In this document: positions 50,989 to 59,291 of the stretch, in pieces | How positions within the stretch are numbered: the stretch's first letter is position 1 | Layout of the letters: the number at the start of each line of letters is the position of its first letter | DNA from: Chryseobacterium sp. KLBC 52 | GTDB lineage: Bacteria > Bacteroidota > Bacteroidia > Flavobacteriales > Weeksellaceae | Assembly (NCBI RefSeq): GCF_003347605.1 | Contig: NZ_QDFZ01000006.1 | Coordinates: 62,001 to 126,000 of the forward strand | Direction of reading: 5' to 3' | Length of the DNA: 64,000 bases | The notes under the pieces: generated by a model | Database searches by the model: none | The model's input: the letters and a program-made list of their open reading frames with translations, nothing else | Told to the model about the DNA's origin: nothing | Translations under genes and position numbers: made by a program

Positions 50989-51059
50989 TGAAGTTGCAAT
51001 AAAATTTATCTATTAACTTTATCCTGTCTACAAATCATCTTTTCCAGCTTTATTAATAA

Positions 51060-52586
51060 CTATTTCCATCCATTTTTAACTTCGATAATCTCATCGTGAA
51101 TTCTTTTATTAACATCTATTTTTGCACCCTGTAAACTAAAAATAGCAGTCCCTCTTTCTCTTGCATACGGATTGGTAATAGAATCTTCCAATTTTGCAAC
51201 TTCAAAAAATGAACCGGATTCTTCAAGTTCTTTCCCTGCTTCGGAGGCATCTTTGACTCTGATAACATTTTTATATTTCTTACTTAAGTCAATCCAATTA
51301 ATATAGTCTGCGTGAAATGACATCGCTGTTACTCCAGCTTTGGTATAATAATTAATCGCTCCTGTCTGTCCATAATTGTCACACAACACCATTGTATTTC
51401 CGGTTTTTGATAGCCTGGAATATTCTTTATCTACCTTTTGAGCCAGTTCTTTCCAACCCTGCATATCTGCAAAATCCTGTGGCAGCGGATGATCTTTTCC
51501 ATCTTCCCAGCGAAGCAGTCCTAATTTTTTGTACTGGCTTTGGTGGGACACGATGTATTCAGGACTTTTATTTGGAAAAGCCACATTATACAAAGGCAGG
51601 AATAAAAGTACAGGAATGAGAAGACATACGGGTTTCAAAAATCTTTTCCAGCTTTTTTCAAATACATTTCCGAGAAAAACAGCACCAAAAGCAATATACA
51701 CAGGATAGAGTCCGATTGCGTAGTAATCTTTTGCTTTAAAAAACAAAAATAGAGTGATCGTGATGATATAGCTCCAGAAGAAAAACCTGAATTTTTCAAA
51801 AGGTTTGTATAACAGCAATGCTCCCCAGCCTGCAATAATCACAAAAATAACTCCGACAAAAAATAAAATCTGAGATTTCATAAAACCCATCCGGTCTACA
51901 TGCACCAATTGTTTTTCAGAAAGTTCTTTCATATGATGAATAACAGGAAACTGGTTCTGGTACTGCCAGAGAAGATTGGGAAAAATAATTATTAAAGCTA
52001 AAAGAGCTGCCCAATACACATGAGGCTGCATAAAAATCTTCCTCTGCTCTGTCAGCAATAATGCGGGAATAAGCCCCAATAATGAAAAAACAATATTGTA
52101 TTTGTTTAATATTCCTATTCCGACAATGATGGCGCTTATATACAACCATTTTACTTTTTGAGAATTGAAATATTTAATCAGACTGTAGTAAAAGAACAGC
52201 CAAAGGAAAATCTCCAGAGAGGTGGGCTGGAATAACATATTTACCCGAAGCAGTACTGAAAATAATATACCTGAAGAAGCCAGCACTTTAGCAAACAGGC
52301 TTCCCTTGAGTTCTTCCACAACTTTCCATGTCAGTACTATCGTTAAAGCTCCGAACAGAGCTGGAAAGAATTTAACCCAAAAGATGGAATTGCCCAACAT
52401 TTTAATCATCCATGCCAGCCAGGAATTAACAGGAGGAACGGAAAGATATCCCCATGCCAGATGATTGGCCTGATCAAGATGCAGGTATTCGTCTCTGTGC
52501 AATTCATACTCAGGACTTATCAAGGAATATTGAAGGGCAAACTTTGCGATGATAAAAAGCAGCAGGATCCAATAGTCTTTTTTCAT
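51060..52586 (-). CDS. GT39/ArnT-like membrane glycosyltransferase
   Basis: Polytopic inner-membrane protein of 508 residues with about 10-11 hydrophobic helices in the first 350 residues and a soluble C-terminal domain. The first periplasmic loop has YELHRDEYLHLDQANHLAWG, with the acidic DE pair of GT-C dolichyl- or undecaprenyl-phosphate-sugar transferases, then SVPPVNSWLAWMIKMLG. FQPTSLEIFLWLFFYYSLIK matches the PMT/ArnT family. It would glycosylate a lipid, glycan or protein outside the membrane; the acceptor is unknown. No terminator is seen after its stop, 144 bases before the flavoprotein gene. Confidence 0.75.
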   Translation of the reverse strand: MKKDYWILLLFIIAKFALQYSLISPEYELHRDEYLHLDQANHLAWGYLSVPPVNSWLAWMIKMLGNSIFWVKFFPALFGALTIVLTWKVVEELKGSLFAKVLASSGILFSVLLRVNMLFQPTSLEIFLWLFFYYSLIKYFNSQKVKWLYISAIIVGIGILNKYNIVFSLLGLIPALLLTEQRKIFMQPHVYWAALLALIIIFPNLLWQYQNQFPVIHHMKELSEKQLVHVDRMGFMKSQILFFVGVIFVIIAGWGALLLYKPFEKFRFFFWSYIITITLFLFFKAKDYYAIGLYPVYIAFGAVFLGNVFEKSWKRFLKPVCLLIPVLLFLPLYNVAFPNKSPEYIVSHQSQYKKLGLLRWEDGKDHPLPQDFADMQGWKELAQKVDKEYSRLSKTGNTMVLCDNYGQTGAINYYTKAGVTAMSFHADYINWIDLSKKYKNVIRVKDASEAGKELEESGSFFEVAKLEDSITNPYARERGTAIFSLQGAKIDVNKRIHDEIIEVKNGWK

Positions 52587-52658
52587 GGAAAATAGTTTGA
52601 AATTTAAAAATAAGACATTTTAAATGCTCGATTTGTTACAATCTTGCTATTAATTAAT

Positions 52659-52696
52659 AAAAAAGAATCCCGGAGAAAAAAATTCCTCCGGGATTC
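52659..52696 (-). terminator. Terminator of the MacAB-type operon
   Basis: GAATCCCGGAG and CTCCGGGATTC form an 11-bp stem with a 10-base loop. A T-run follows on the minus strand. It lies about 28 bases after the adaptor-gene stop. Confidence 0.9.
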
Positions 52697-52724
52697 ACAG
52701 TTTAAAAGTGTATAGTGTAGTTTA

Positions 52725-53936
52725 TTATTTTTTGTTCGCTTTTTCTTTAAGCTCTTCCTTATCTTTATCAGATGGGTTCCACACTTTAATTTCAGTGTCT
52801 TTTGTAATATTAGACCCCGGAAGAATCTGAACGTTGATCCCGTCACTTGCTCCCAGTTTCAAATATACTTTTTTGAATTTTCCATCATTTTGCTTCGCTT
52901 CCACGAAAGGAACATCTTTACCTTGTTTCTTTTCATACTGAACCAAAGACTCATCCAATAACAATGCATTTTTCTGGGAACTCAAAACAATTTCACCATT
53001 CGCAGAAAAACCTGCTCTAATATACTCATTATTAGGATTAGTTACGTTACCTTCTACCGGAAATTTAATAGTTCCTGCATTATCTTTACCTTTTGGTGCA
53101 ATCATCGTTAGTTTTCCTGGGAAAGTTTTATTTTGCAGTGCACCGATCACGATATTCATATCCATCCCTTCTTTTAGCTTTCCGGCCTGGGCTTCGTCAA
53201 TTTCGCCTTTAAAGATCAGAACATTTAAATCTGCCACTGAACAGATTGTAGTTCCTGCATTAAAGTTATTGGCTTCAATCACCTGGCTTCCTGCTTTTAC
53301 GGGAACTTCCAATACGGTACCTGAAGCTTTTGAACGGATTTCGGTAGTTGCCAACCCTTGTCCTTTAAGTTCAGGAGTTGCTCCGGTTTTCGCAATTTGC
53401 AATCTTTTTTGAGCGGTATTCAATTGCTGCTGGGCATTTTTCAAAGTCTGCTGCTGAGAGTATAACTGCTGCTGAGCGTTCAGATATTCCTGTTTTGAAG
53501 CCACTCCTTGCTTATATAGTTTATCCTGCATTTCAAACTGCTTTTGCATATTTCCTACATTCATCTGAGCATTACTGATCTGGATCTGCGCATTCTGAAC
53601 TTCCTGCTGTGCAGCGTTTACTTCAGAGATGCTTGGAACAATTTTTACGGTAGCAATCAGCTGTCCTACTTCTACTTTATCTCCTTCCTTTACTAAGATT
53701 TTATCTATAATCCCTGCAATATTGGGTTTGATTTCAATTTCTTCTTTGGGAACAATTTTCCCTGTAGCCATTACTTTATCATCCATATTCTGGATAGTAG
53801 GTTTGCGGGTAAGGAAAGCCTCATTCTCTTTGGAGTTTGATTTGATAAAATAGCCAAGACCTGAGAACAATGCCACTGCAAACAAAAGCCCCAACACTAT
53901 ATAAATGGCTTTTTTCCAGGTGAATTTCTTTTTCAT
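52725..53936 (-). CDS. MacA-like periplasmic adaptor subunit
   Basis: HlyD/RND-type membrane fusion protein of 403 residues. One N-terminal membrane helix (about 9-29), then a biotinyl-lipoyl half-site (KPNIAGIIDKILVKEGDKVE), a long coiled coil (about 105-180, rich in Gln: NAQIQISNAQMNVGNMQKQF), the second half-site (IRSKASGTVLEVPVKAGSQV), a beta-barrel domain and a Lys-rich C-terminus. It links the MacB-type permeases to an outer-membrane channel of TolC type, which is not in the window. It is last in the ATPase-permease-permease-adaptor run. Confidence 0.88.
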   Translation of the reverse strand: MKKKFTWKKAIYIVLGLLFAVALFSGLGYFIKSNSKENEAFLTRKPTIQNMDDKVMATGKIVPKEEIEIKPNIAGIIDKILVKEGDKVEVGQLIATVKIVPSISEVNAAQQEVQNAQIQISNAQMNVGNMQKQFEMQDKLYKQGVASKQEYLNAQQQLYSQQQTLKNAQQQLNTAQKRLQIAKTGATPELKGQGLATTEIRSKASGTVLEVPVKAGSQVIEANNFNAGTTICSVADLNVLIFKGEIDEAQAGKLKEGMDMNIVIGALQNKTFPGKLTMIAPKGKDNAGTIKFPVEGNVTNPNNEYIRAGFSANGEIVLSSQKNALLLDESLVQYEKKQGKDVPFVEAKQNDGKFKKVYLKLGASDGINVQILPGSNITKDTEIKVWNPSDKDKEELKEKANKK

Positions 53937-54036
53937 ATGTATAGTTTATTTTTTATTCAATAGATTGAAAGATTTAAAAAGACTGATTCTCTGTATTCTT
54001 TTATTTAAATCTTAAAATTGTTTATTTTCAAATTAA

Positions 54037-55308
54037 TTACTCTGTTCTTAATGCTTCAATAGGTCTGATCTTTACCGCTCTTTGTGCCGGAATCATCCCG
54101 ATTATCAATCCTAAAATTACCATGACAGCCATCGCTGCAAATACATTTCCATAGTTAACGGTCGGATTATAAAAAGGAAATGAATCCTGCCCCTGGGTAA
54201 TGGCACTAAGGATCATAAGGACAAAAATTCCAGACATAAAACCTATTAATCCGGAGGAGAGTGTAATCACGACACTTTCCAGCAAAATCTGATTTCTTAC
54301 TTCAGCTGGTTTTGCTCCCAACGCTCTTCTGATTCCGATTTCTTTGGTTCTTTCTTTTACTGTAATCAAAAGAATATTGGAGATAGCGATTACTCCTGCA
54401 AGAATAGTCAGGGTACCAACAATAATGGTCAGCAGCTGCATTCCTGTAAGGAAACCGGTCAGTTTTTTAAATTCTTTTCCAAGATTGAAGCTTCCGAAAG
54501 CATTGGTATCTTCAGGTGAAACTTTATTTTTGGTTTTTAAAACCTGTTTCACATCTTCTTCTACGGAATTAACATTAGCATTAGGCTTGCTTACGATGGC
54601 AAACAGGTCTATCTGGTCTCCTGCATTATACATTTTCGTGTAAGTGGAAAGTGGAATAAAAGCGGTCTGATCATTTTCAAAACCACCTCCTTTTTTCACA
54701 CGGAAAACTCCGATGACATTAAAGAACAATCCCTTAATATTGATTGATTTTCCTATTGGATTTTCTTTTTTCTTGGAATCAAAGAAGTTTTTATAAATTT
54801 CTTCTCCAATAACGACTACATTTTTATTCCCTGAAACATCGGCATCATTGATGTAGCGTCCGTAGATCAGTTTCTTTTCCGAAATTTTATTTCCTACAGA
54901 GTAATCTCCGGTAAGCGAATAGGTTCCGTTTTTCCCGTTTCTTGACATGGCTTCTCCCGGTGTTCCGGTAAAGCTTCCTCTGGCATTTTGGGGAGATATA
55001 TAATCTATGGCTGTTACTTTTCTTTTCAGCATATCCATATCGGTTAAGTTCAGATGAACTTCTCTTCCTTTAGGAAATCCTTCATATGGAATGGAGGTCT
55101 TCTGTGCCCACAGGAAGATTGAATTGGTGGCAAAACCGGAAAATAATTTATCAAAACCATTCTCCATTCCTTTTGCTGCTCCAAGAAGGCTTACATACAA
55201 AAACATCCCCCATCCTACGCCAATCATGGTAAGAAATGTTCGGAGTTTATTATTCCTCAATGAATAATAAATTTCCTGCCAAGTATCTTTTTTAAATATG
55301 ATATTCAC
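54037..55308 (-). CDS. MacB-like ABC transporter permease (second)
   Basis: 423 residues with the MacB/FtsX architecture: one N-terminal helix (about 20-45, LRTFLTMIGVGWGMFLYVSL), a periplasmic MacB domain (about 50-280) and three C-terminal helices (about 290-400). VKERTKEIGIRRALGAKPAE is the conserved coupling segment and IRPIEALRTE the conserved end. No ATPase domain is fused; the ATPase is encoded at 56749-57438. The other permease in the operon has the same layout, suggesting a heterodimer. Confidence 0.9.
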   Translation of the reverse strand: MNIIFKKDTWQEIYYSLRNNKLRTFLTMIGVGWGMFLYVSLLGAAKGMENGFDKLFSGFATNSIFLWAQKTSIPYEGFPKGREVHLNLTDMDMLKRKVTAIDYISPQNARGSFTGTPGEAMSRNGKNGTYSLTGDYSVGNKISEKKLIYGRYINDADVSGNKNVVVIGEEIYKNFFDSKKKENPIGKSINIKGLFFNVIGVFRVKKGGGFENDQTAFIPLSTYTKMYNAGDQIDLFAIVSKPNANVNSVEEDVKQVLKTKNKVSPEDTNAFGSFNLGKEFKKLTGFLTGMQLLTIIVGTLTILAGVIAISNILLITVKERTKEIGIRRALGAKPAEVRNQILLESVVITLSSGLIGFMSGIFVLMILSAITQGQDSFPFYNPTVNYGNVFAAMAVMVILGLIIGMIPAQRAVKIRPIEALRTE

Positions 55309-55388
55309 CTTTTTGAATTATAAGTTATAAATTATGAGTTATGAATTCCATTCATTCTTTTAACTAAAAATTTGCTTTTTAGCTTATA

Positions 55389-56618
55389 TTATTCTGTTCT
55401 CAATGCTTCAATAGGTTTGATTCTTGAAGCTCTGTAGGCGGGTACAAATCCAGCAATCAATCCTGAGAAAATCAGTGCAATGAATGCCATAATAATAGAT
55501 CCCCAACCTACACTTGGGCTTTTAATGAAGAATTCTTCAAGACTGTCACCAATAAGACTTAATGTCAAAACACCTATTCCTACTCCTACAAGTCCGGATA
55601 CTACTGTAATCACAACGCTTTCCTGAACAATCAATCCTACAATTCCGCCTGGCTTTGCGCCAATAGCTTTTCGCACACCGATTTCTTTGGTTCTTTCTTT
55701 CACGATGTACACCATGATATTACTGATCCCGATAATTCCCGCCAGCAATGTCCCCAGACCAATGAATCCAACAATTGCGGTAAGAACTGCCATAAACATA
55801 AATGTATCATTCATGTTTTTGGCGTTATTCCATACACGAACTCCATTTTCATCATCAGGAGAAACATTTTTTCTGGCTTTTAATTTATCCTGTAACTCAT
55901 CACCATATTTTATGGCCTGATCCGGAGTCAGCTTATCATTATAAGTGATATAGGCTATATTCACAGTATCAGAACCTTTTTTCATCTGCTGTAAAGTGGT
56001 AATAGGAACGGTAATATGTCTTTCATCCCGGTCTCCGCCATCATCTGAAAAGACACCGATCACCTTGTACATTGTTCCATTAATATCCAGCTCTTTTCCA
56101 ATAGGATTTCCATTTTTGATCAAATCCCTCTGAACCATTCTTCCGATTACGGCAACATTTAATTTCCTTGTCAAATCCATAGAGGTCAGATAACGGCCAT
56201 CAATAATTTTTCTATTCTCAATAACCTGCTCTCCCGGTTCAGCACCATTGATCTGGTAAAGCCCACTTTCTTTCCCATATTTCACCATTAAATTGGCACT
56301 GTACCTGGGACTTGAAGGTCCCGCTTTTGACTTATCCGCATTAATCAAAAAATCATAGTCTGCGTTATTCAACGAAATATTTCTATCAGACTGCAACCCC
56401 TTATAAGCTAAAGTGGCTTTCCCTGTTGAAATAATAATAAGGTTCTTAGCATCTCCGGCAAATCCTTCTGAAAAAGCATTCTGAAGTCCTTTTCCAATTC
56501 CAAAAAGCACAATGAAAATAAACAGTCCCAAGGCTACCGTAAACCCTGAAAGTACCGTCCTGAGCACATTGCTCCGGATAGAACTGAATATTTCCTGCCA
56601 ACGATCTAGGTCAAACAT
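55389..56618 (-). CDS. MacB-like ABC transporter permease (first)
   Basis: 409 residues with the MacB/FtsX layout: an N-terminal helix (SNVLRTVLSGFTVALGLFIF), a periplasmic domain, three C-terminal helices, the segment VKERTKEIGVRKAIGAKPGG and the end IKPIEALRTE. The ATG at 56618 (MFDLDRWQEIFSSI) aligns with the start of the second permease; the upstream in-frame TTG at 56651 would add unrelated residues. It probably pairs with the permease at 54037-55308. The spacers around it carry short AT-rich repeats (55319-55350). Confidence 0.9.
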   Translation of the reverse strand: MFDLDRWQEIFSSIRSNVLRTVLSGFTVALGLFIFIVLFGIGKGLQNAFSEGFAGDAKNLIIISTGKATLAYKGLQSDRNISLNNADYDFLINADKSKAGPSSPRYSANLMVKYGKESGLYQINGAEPGEQVIENRKIIDGRYLTSMDLTRKLNVAVIGRMVQRDLIKNGNPIGKELDINGTMYKVIGVFSDDGGDRDERHITVPITTLQQMKKGSDTVNIAYITYNDKLTPDQAIKYGDELQDKLKARKNVSPDDENGVRVWNNAKNMNDTFMFMAVLTAIVGFIGLGTLLAGIIGISNIMVYIVKERTKEIGVRKAIGAKPGGIVGLIVQESVVITVVSGLVGVGIGVLTLSLIGDSLEEFFIKSPSVGWGSIIMAFIALIFSGLIAGFVPAYRASRIKPIEALRTE

Positions 56619-56748
56619 AGTTTTTATTTTTTTACTTTGTAAAAAAGTCAATTAGCTGCGCTCTCAATTTTCTTCGAAGTCAATTAACCTATTTTTCCTC
56701 TTCATTATCCATTCACTTGCGAAGCAAAACTGACCATTCACGATTCAC

Positions 56749-57438
56749 TTATAATACAATCTGCTTAATAAACTCATCACTTTCAATAATCCCGTCCTTC
56801 AGTACTACATTTCTTTTGGTTTGTGCAGCAACGTCCGGTTCGTGGGTTACAACGATGATTGTTTTCCCTTCATTATTGATGTCCTGAAGCAGTTTCATAA
56901 TATCATGAGTCGTTTTGGAATCCAGTGCTCCTGTAGGCTCATCCGCCAGTACTACTTTTGGGTCTGTAATCAAAGCTCTTGCAATAGCTACTCTTTGTTT
57001 CTGTCCTCCTGAAAGTTCACTTGGAAGGTGGTTGGCCCATTGTGCCAATCCTACTTTTTCCAGATATTCCATCGCTTTCTGATTTCGCTCTTTTCTCGGT
57101 ACATTCTGATAGTACAGAGGAAGTGCTACATTTTCTAAAGCCGTTTTATAATTGATAAGATTAAAAGACTGGAAAATAAATCCTAGAAATCTACTTCTGT
57201 ATTCCGCAGCTTTTACTTCAGATAAATGTTCGATAGGAACTCCATCCAATTCATAGGTTCCTGAATCTTTTTCATCCAGAATCCCAATAATATTAAGAAG
57301 CGTAGATTTTCCGGAACCGGAACTTCCCATAATAGAAACAAACTCCCCTTCAGAAATATTCAGATTAATTCCTTTGAGAACATGAAGTTTGCTTTTCCCT
57401 GTATCGTATGACTTATTTAAATCCTGAATTACTAACAT
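56749..57438 (-). CDS. ABC transporter ATP-binding protein (MacB/LolD type)
   Basis: ATPase of 229 residues. Walker A is GSSGSGKSTLLNIIG, the signature LSGGQKQRVAIARAL, Walker B VVLADEPTGALD, and the switch His lies in IIVVTHEPDVA. The MacB/LolD/FtsE subgroup fits the two FtsX-like permeases and the adaptor downstream. In Bacteroidota such systems export peptides, lipoproteins or antimicrobials; the substrate here is unknown. It is the first gene of the operon; no clear Bacteroidota promoter was found in front of it. Confidence 0.92.
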   Translation of the reverse strand: MLVIQDLNKSYDTGKSKLHVLKGINLNISEGEFVSIMGSSGSGKSTLLNIIGILDEKDSGTYELDGVPIEHLSEVKAAEYRSRFLGFIFQSFNLINYKTALENVALPLYYQNVPRKERNQKAMEYLEKVGLAQWANHLPSELSGGQKQRVAIARALITDPKVVLADEPTGALDSKTTHDIMKLLQDINNEGKTIIVVTHEPDVAAQTKRNVVLKDGIIESDEFIKQIVL

Positions 57439-57862
57439 TAAGTGATGTATGTTTTATACCCAATAAGTAGATGATATTTTCAAATTGTTACAAGAATAAA
57501 AATTTATTCAAATATTTTTTTGTTTAATACATTACTCCTTTATTAATAATACTTTATAAAATATTGTTTAACTGTAACTCTCTATTTGTATCTATTTATC
57601 CTCAAGATTGCTGTCCAGCCTATTATTCGAGCCTGTTTCATGTAAATGTGGAAAACTTTTCAGGCTAAAAGTCAGCCTATTAGTATTTACCTCTTTCAAA
57701 ATCAGTTCTTTTTTTCGAACTTTGCTATTAGTTCTTTACAAGAAATATGAATTTGGGGAAGTGAATAACTTTAATTCACAACTCGCAGATAAACAAAAAC
57801 TTAAGTATTTCCGGAACGTTATCCACAAGGATCTAAATTATTTAATTATAAAGATATTTAAT
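57439..57862. other. 424-bp intergenic region between the divergent ABC operon and nrdB
   Basis: AT-rich with no supported gene. An in-frame stop-free extension runs upstream from nrdB to a TTG at 57608, but its translation has no homology pattern and no ATG. A GAACTTTG sequence near 57717 is one base off a -7 box for nrdB. I could not find a convincing NrdR-box pair. Confidence 0.4.
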
Positions 57863-58837
57863 ATGGGAATTTTTGATAAAAGAGTAAGTTATAAGCCATT
57901 TGAATACCCGGAGGTTCTTCAATTTGTAGAAGCCATCAACAAATCGTTCTGGGTACATTCGGAAGTGGACTTTACTGCAGATGTTCAGGATTTTCATTCG
58001 CAGTTGGAACCACATGAAAAGCATGCTGTGAAAAATGCGCTGTTAGCCATTGCACAGATCGAGGTGTCTGTAAAGACATTCTGGGGGAATTTATACAACC
58101 ACCTACCCAAGCCGGAATTCAATGGATTAGGATCTACTTTTGCAGAATGCGAGTTCCGTCATTCTGAAGCATATTCCCGTTTATTAGAGGTTTTAGGATA
58201 CAATGACGAATTCCTTAACGTGATCGAAATTCCTGCCGTAAAGGGAAGAATAGAGTTCCTTGGAAATGCTTTAAAACATGCTAATTCTGCGACACCTAAA
58301 GAGTATGTTTCCGCTTTACTATTATTCAGTATTTTAGTAGAAAATGTTTCTCTTTTCTCGCAGTTTGCCATCATCCTTTCTTTCACAAGATTCAAAGGTT
58401 TCATGAAAAACGTTTCCAATATCATCGCATGGACTTCCGTAGACGAGCAGATTCACGCTAATGCAGGAATCTACCTGATCAATAAAATCCGTGAGGAGCA
58501 ACCTGACTTATTAACAGACAGTGATATCGAAGACATCTACACGTTAGTAGACGAATCTATCGCAAGAGAGGGAGATATCCTTAGCTGGATCTTTGAACTG
58601 GGAGAAATTGACAACGTTTCCAAAGAAGATCTTCTCAACTTCATGAAATACCGTGTAGATGACAGCCTGAAGAAAATCAACATGAAAACAAGATACAACA
58701 TCACTCCTGAACAATACAGACCAATGGTATGGTTCGAGGAAGAGGTTTTCGCCAATTCATTAGATGATTTCTTTGCAAAAAGACCTGTAGACTATACGAA
58801 GCACGATAAGAGTATTACAGCAAACGATTTGTTTTAA
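57863..58837 (+). CDS. nrdB: Ribonucleotide reductase small subunit (class I beta)
   Basis: Radical-generating subunit of 324 residues that supplies the tyrosyl radical for NrdA. The metal and radical site is visible as ECEFRHSEAY: Glu97, His100 and Tyr104 in the E-x2-H-x3-Y spacing. Further ligands lie in the second helix pair (ILVENVSLFSQ, SVDEQIHANAGIYLI). MGIFDKRVSYKPFEYPEVLQ at 57863 is the natural start. No ATP-cone lies before the ferritin-like core, although some flavobacterial NrdB proteins have one. The C-terminus KSITANDLF resembles the tail that docks into NrdA. nrdA follows after a small gene. Confidence 0.93.
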   Translation: MGIFDKRVSYKPFEYPEVLQFVEAINKSFWVHSEVDFTADVQDFHSQLEPHEKHAVKNALLAIAQIEVSVKTFWGNLYNHLPKPEFNGLGSTFAECEFRHSEAYSRLLEVLGYNDEFLNVIEIPAVKGRIEFLGNALKHANSATPKEYVSALLLFSILVENVSLFSQFAIILSFTRFKGFMKNVSNIIAWTSVDEQIHANAGIYLINKIREEQPDLLTDSDIEDIYTLVDESIAREGDILSWIFELGEIDNVSKEDLLNFMKYRVDDSLKKINMKTRYNITPEQYRPMVWFEEEVFANSLDDFFAKRPVDYTKHDKSITANDLF

Positions 58838-58840
58838 TAT

Positions 58841-58862
58841 TGGGCGCGAGCGAAGCGAGCGT
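58841..58862. repeat. GC-rich direct repeat GCGAGC-GAA-GCGAGC
   Basis: A GC-rich block just after the nrdB stop, containing GCGAGC twice around GAA, in otherwise AT-rich sequence. It may be a short interspersed repeat. No T-run follows, so it is not a clear terminator. Confidence 0.5.
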
Positions 58863-58945
58863 CAAAGCAGTCAGTATTAGGATTACCCCTTTTCTGATTA
58901 ATACGTGGAATTGCTGTTCATGAATAAAGCACAAATACAAAAGAA

Positions 58946-59236
58946 ATGATCAATGTAATAGTAACCTATACGGTAAACCCCGAATTTGTTCCCAACAATA
59001 AAACGAATATCCAAAAGTTTCTGGAAGATTTCAAAAATTTAGATTCTTCCACCTTTGAATATAAAGTTTTTGTAAAGGAAGATGGTGTTACTTTTGTACA
59101 TTATTCAAACTACATCAATGAAGAAGTTCAGCATGAAGTTTTGAATGTTCCGTCTTTTAAAGAATTTCAGAGATTAAGAGACGAAAGCGGGCTGAACGGT
59201 TCCCACAAAGTAGAAATTTTACAATCAATACTATAA
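58946..59236 (+). CDS. Small ABM-like alpha/beta-barrel protein, unknown function
   Basis: 96 residues: MINVIVTYTVNPEFVPNNKT, then YKVFVKEDGVTFVHYSNYIN, then FKEFQRLRDESGLNGSHKVE. The beta-alpha-beta-beta-alpha-beta order with a VFVKEDG turn and a late PSFKEFQ helix resembles dimeric alpha/beta-barrel proteins (antibiotic-biosynthesis-monooxygenase-like). No catalytic residue can be assigned. It lies between nrdB and nrdA, 109 and 55 bases from each, so it is probably co-transcribed with them; whether it helps the reductase is unknown. Confidence 0.6.
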   Translation: MINVIVTYTVNPEFVPNNKTNIQKFLEDFKNLDSSTFEYKVFVKEDGVTFVHYSNYINEEVQHEVLNVPSFKEFQRLRDESGLNGSHKVEILQSIL

Positions 59237-59244
59237 AAAAACAA

Positions 59245-59275
59245 AATTCCGGAGTGATTCTCTCATTCCGGAATT
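59245..59275 (+). promoter_or_regulatory. Large hairpin in front of nrdA
   Basis: AATTCCGGAGTGA and TCATTCCGGAATT form a 13-bp stem with one mismatch and a 5-base loop. It lies 17 bases before the nrdA ATG. No T-run follows, so it is a poor terminator; it may be a processing or attenuation element. Confidence 0.5.
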
Positions 59276-59291
59276 CGAAAATATAACATCT

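Noticed and set aside
52604..52846. 80-residue reading frame on the minus strand
   Set aside because: It overlaps the end of the adaptor gene and the terminator, with a composition unlike a protein.
55319..55350. TAAGTTATAAATTATGAGTT-type imperfect repeats as a regulatory operator
   Set aside because: The repeats are AT-rich, imperfect and lie between two permease genes of one operon; simple repeat drift is enough to explain them.
57608..57862. N-terminal extension of NrdB from a TTG at 57608
   Set aside because: The 85 residues show no ATP-cone or other pattern and MGIFDKRV at 57863 is the natural family start.
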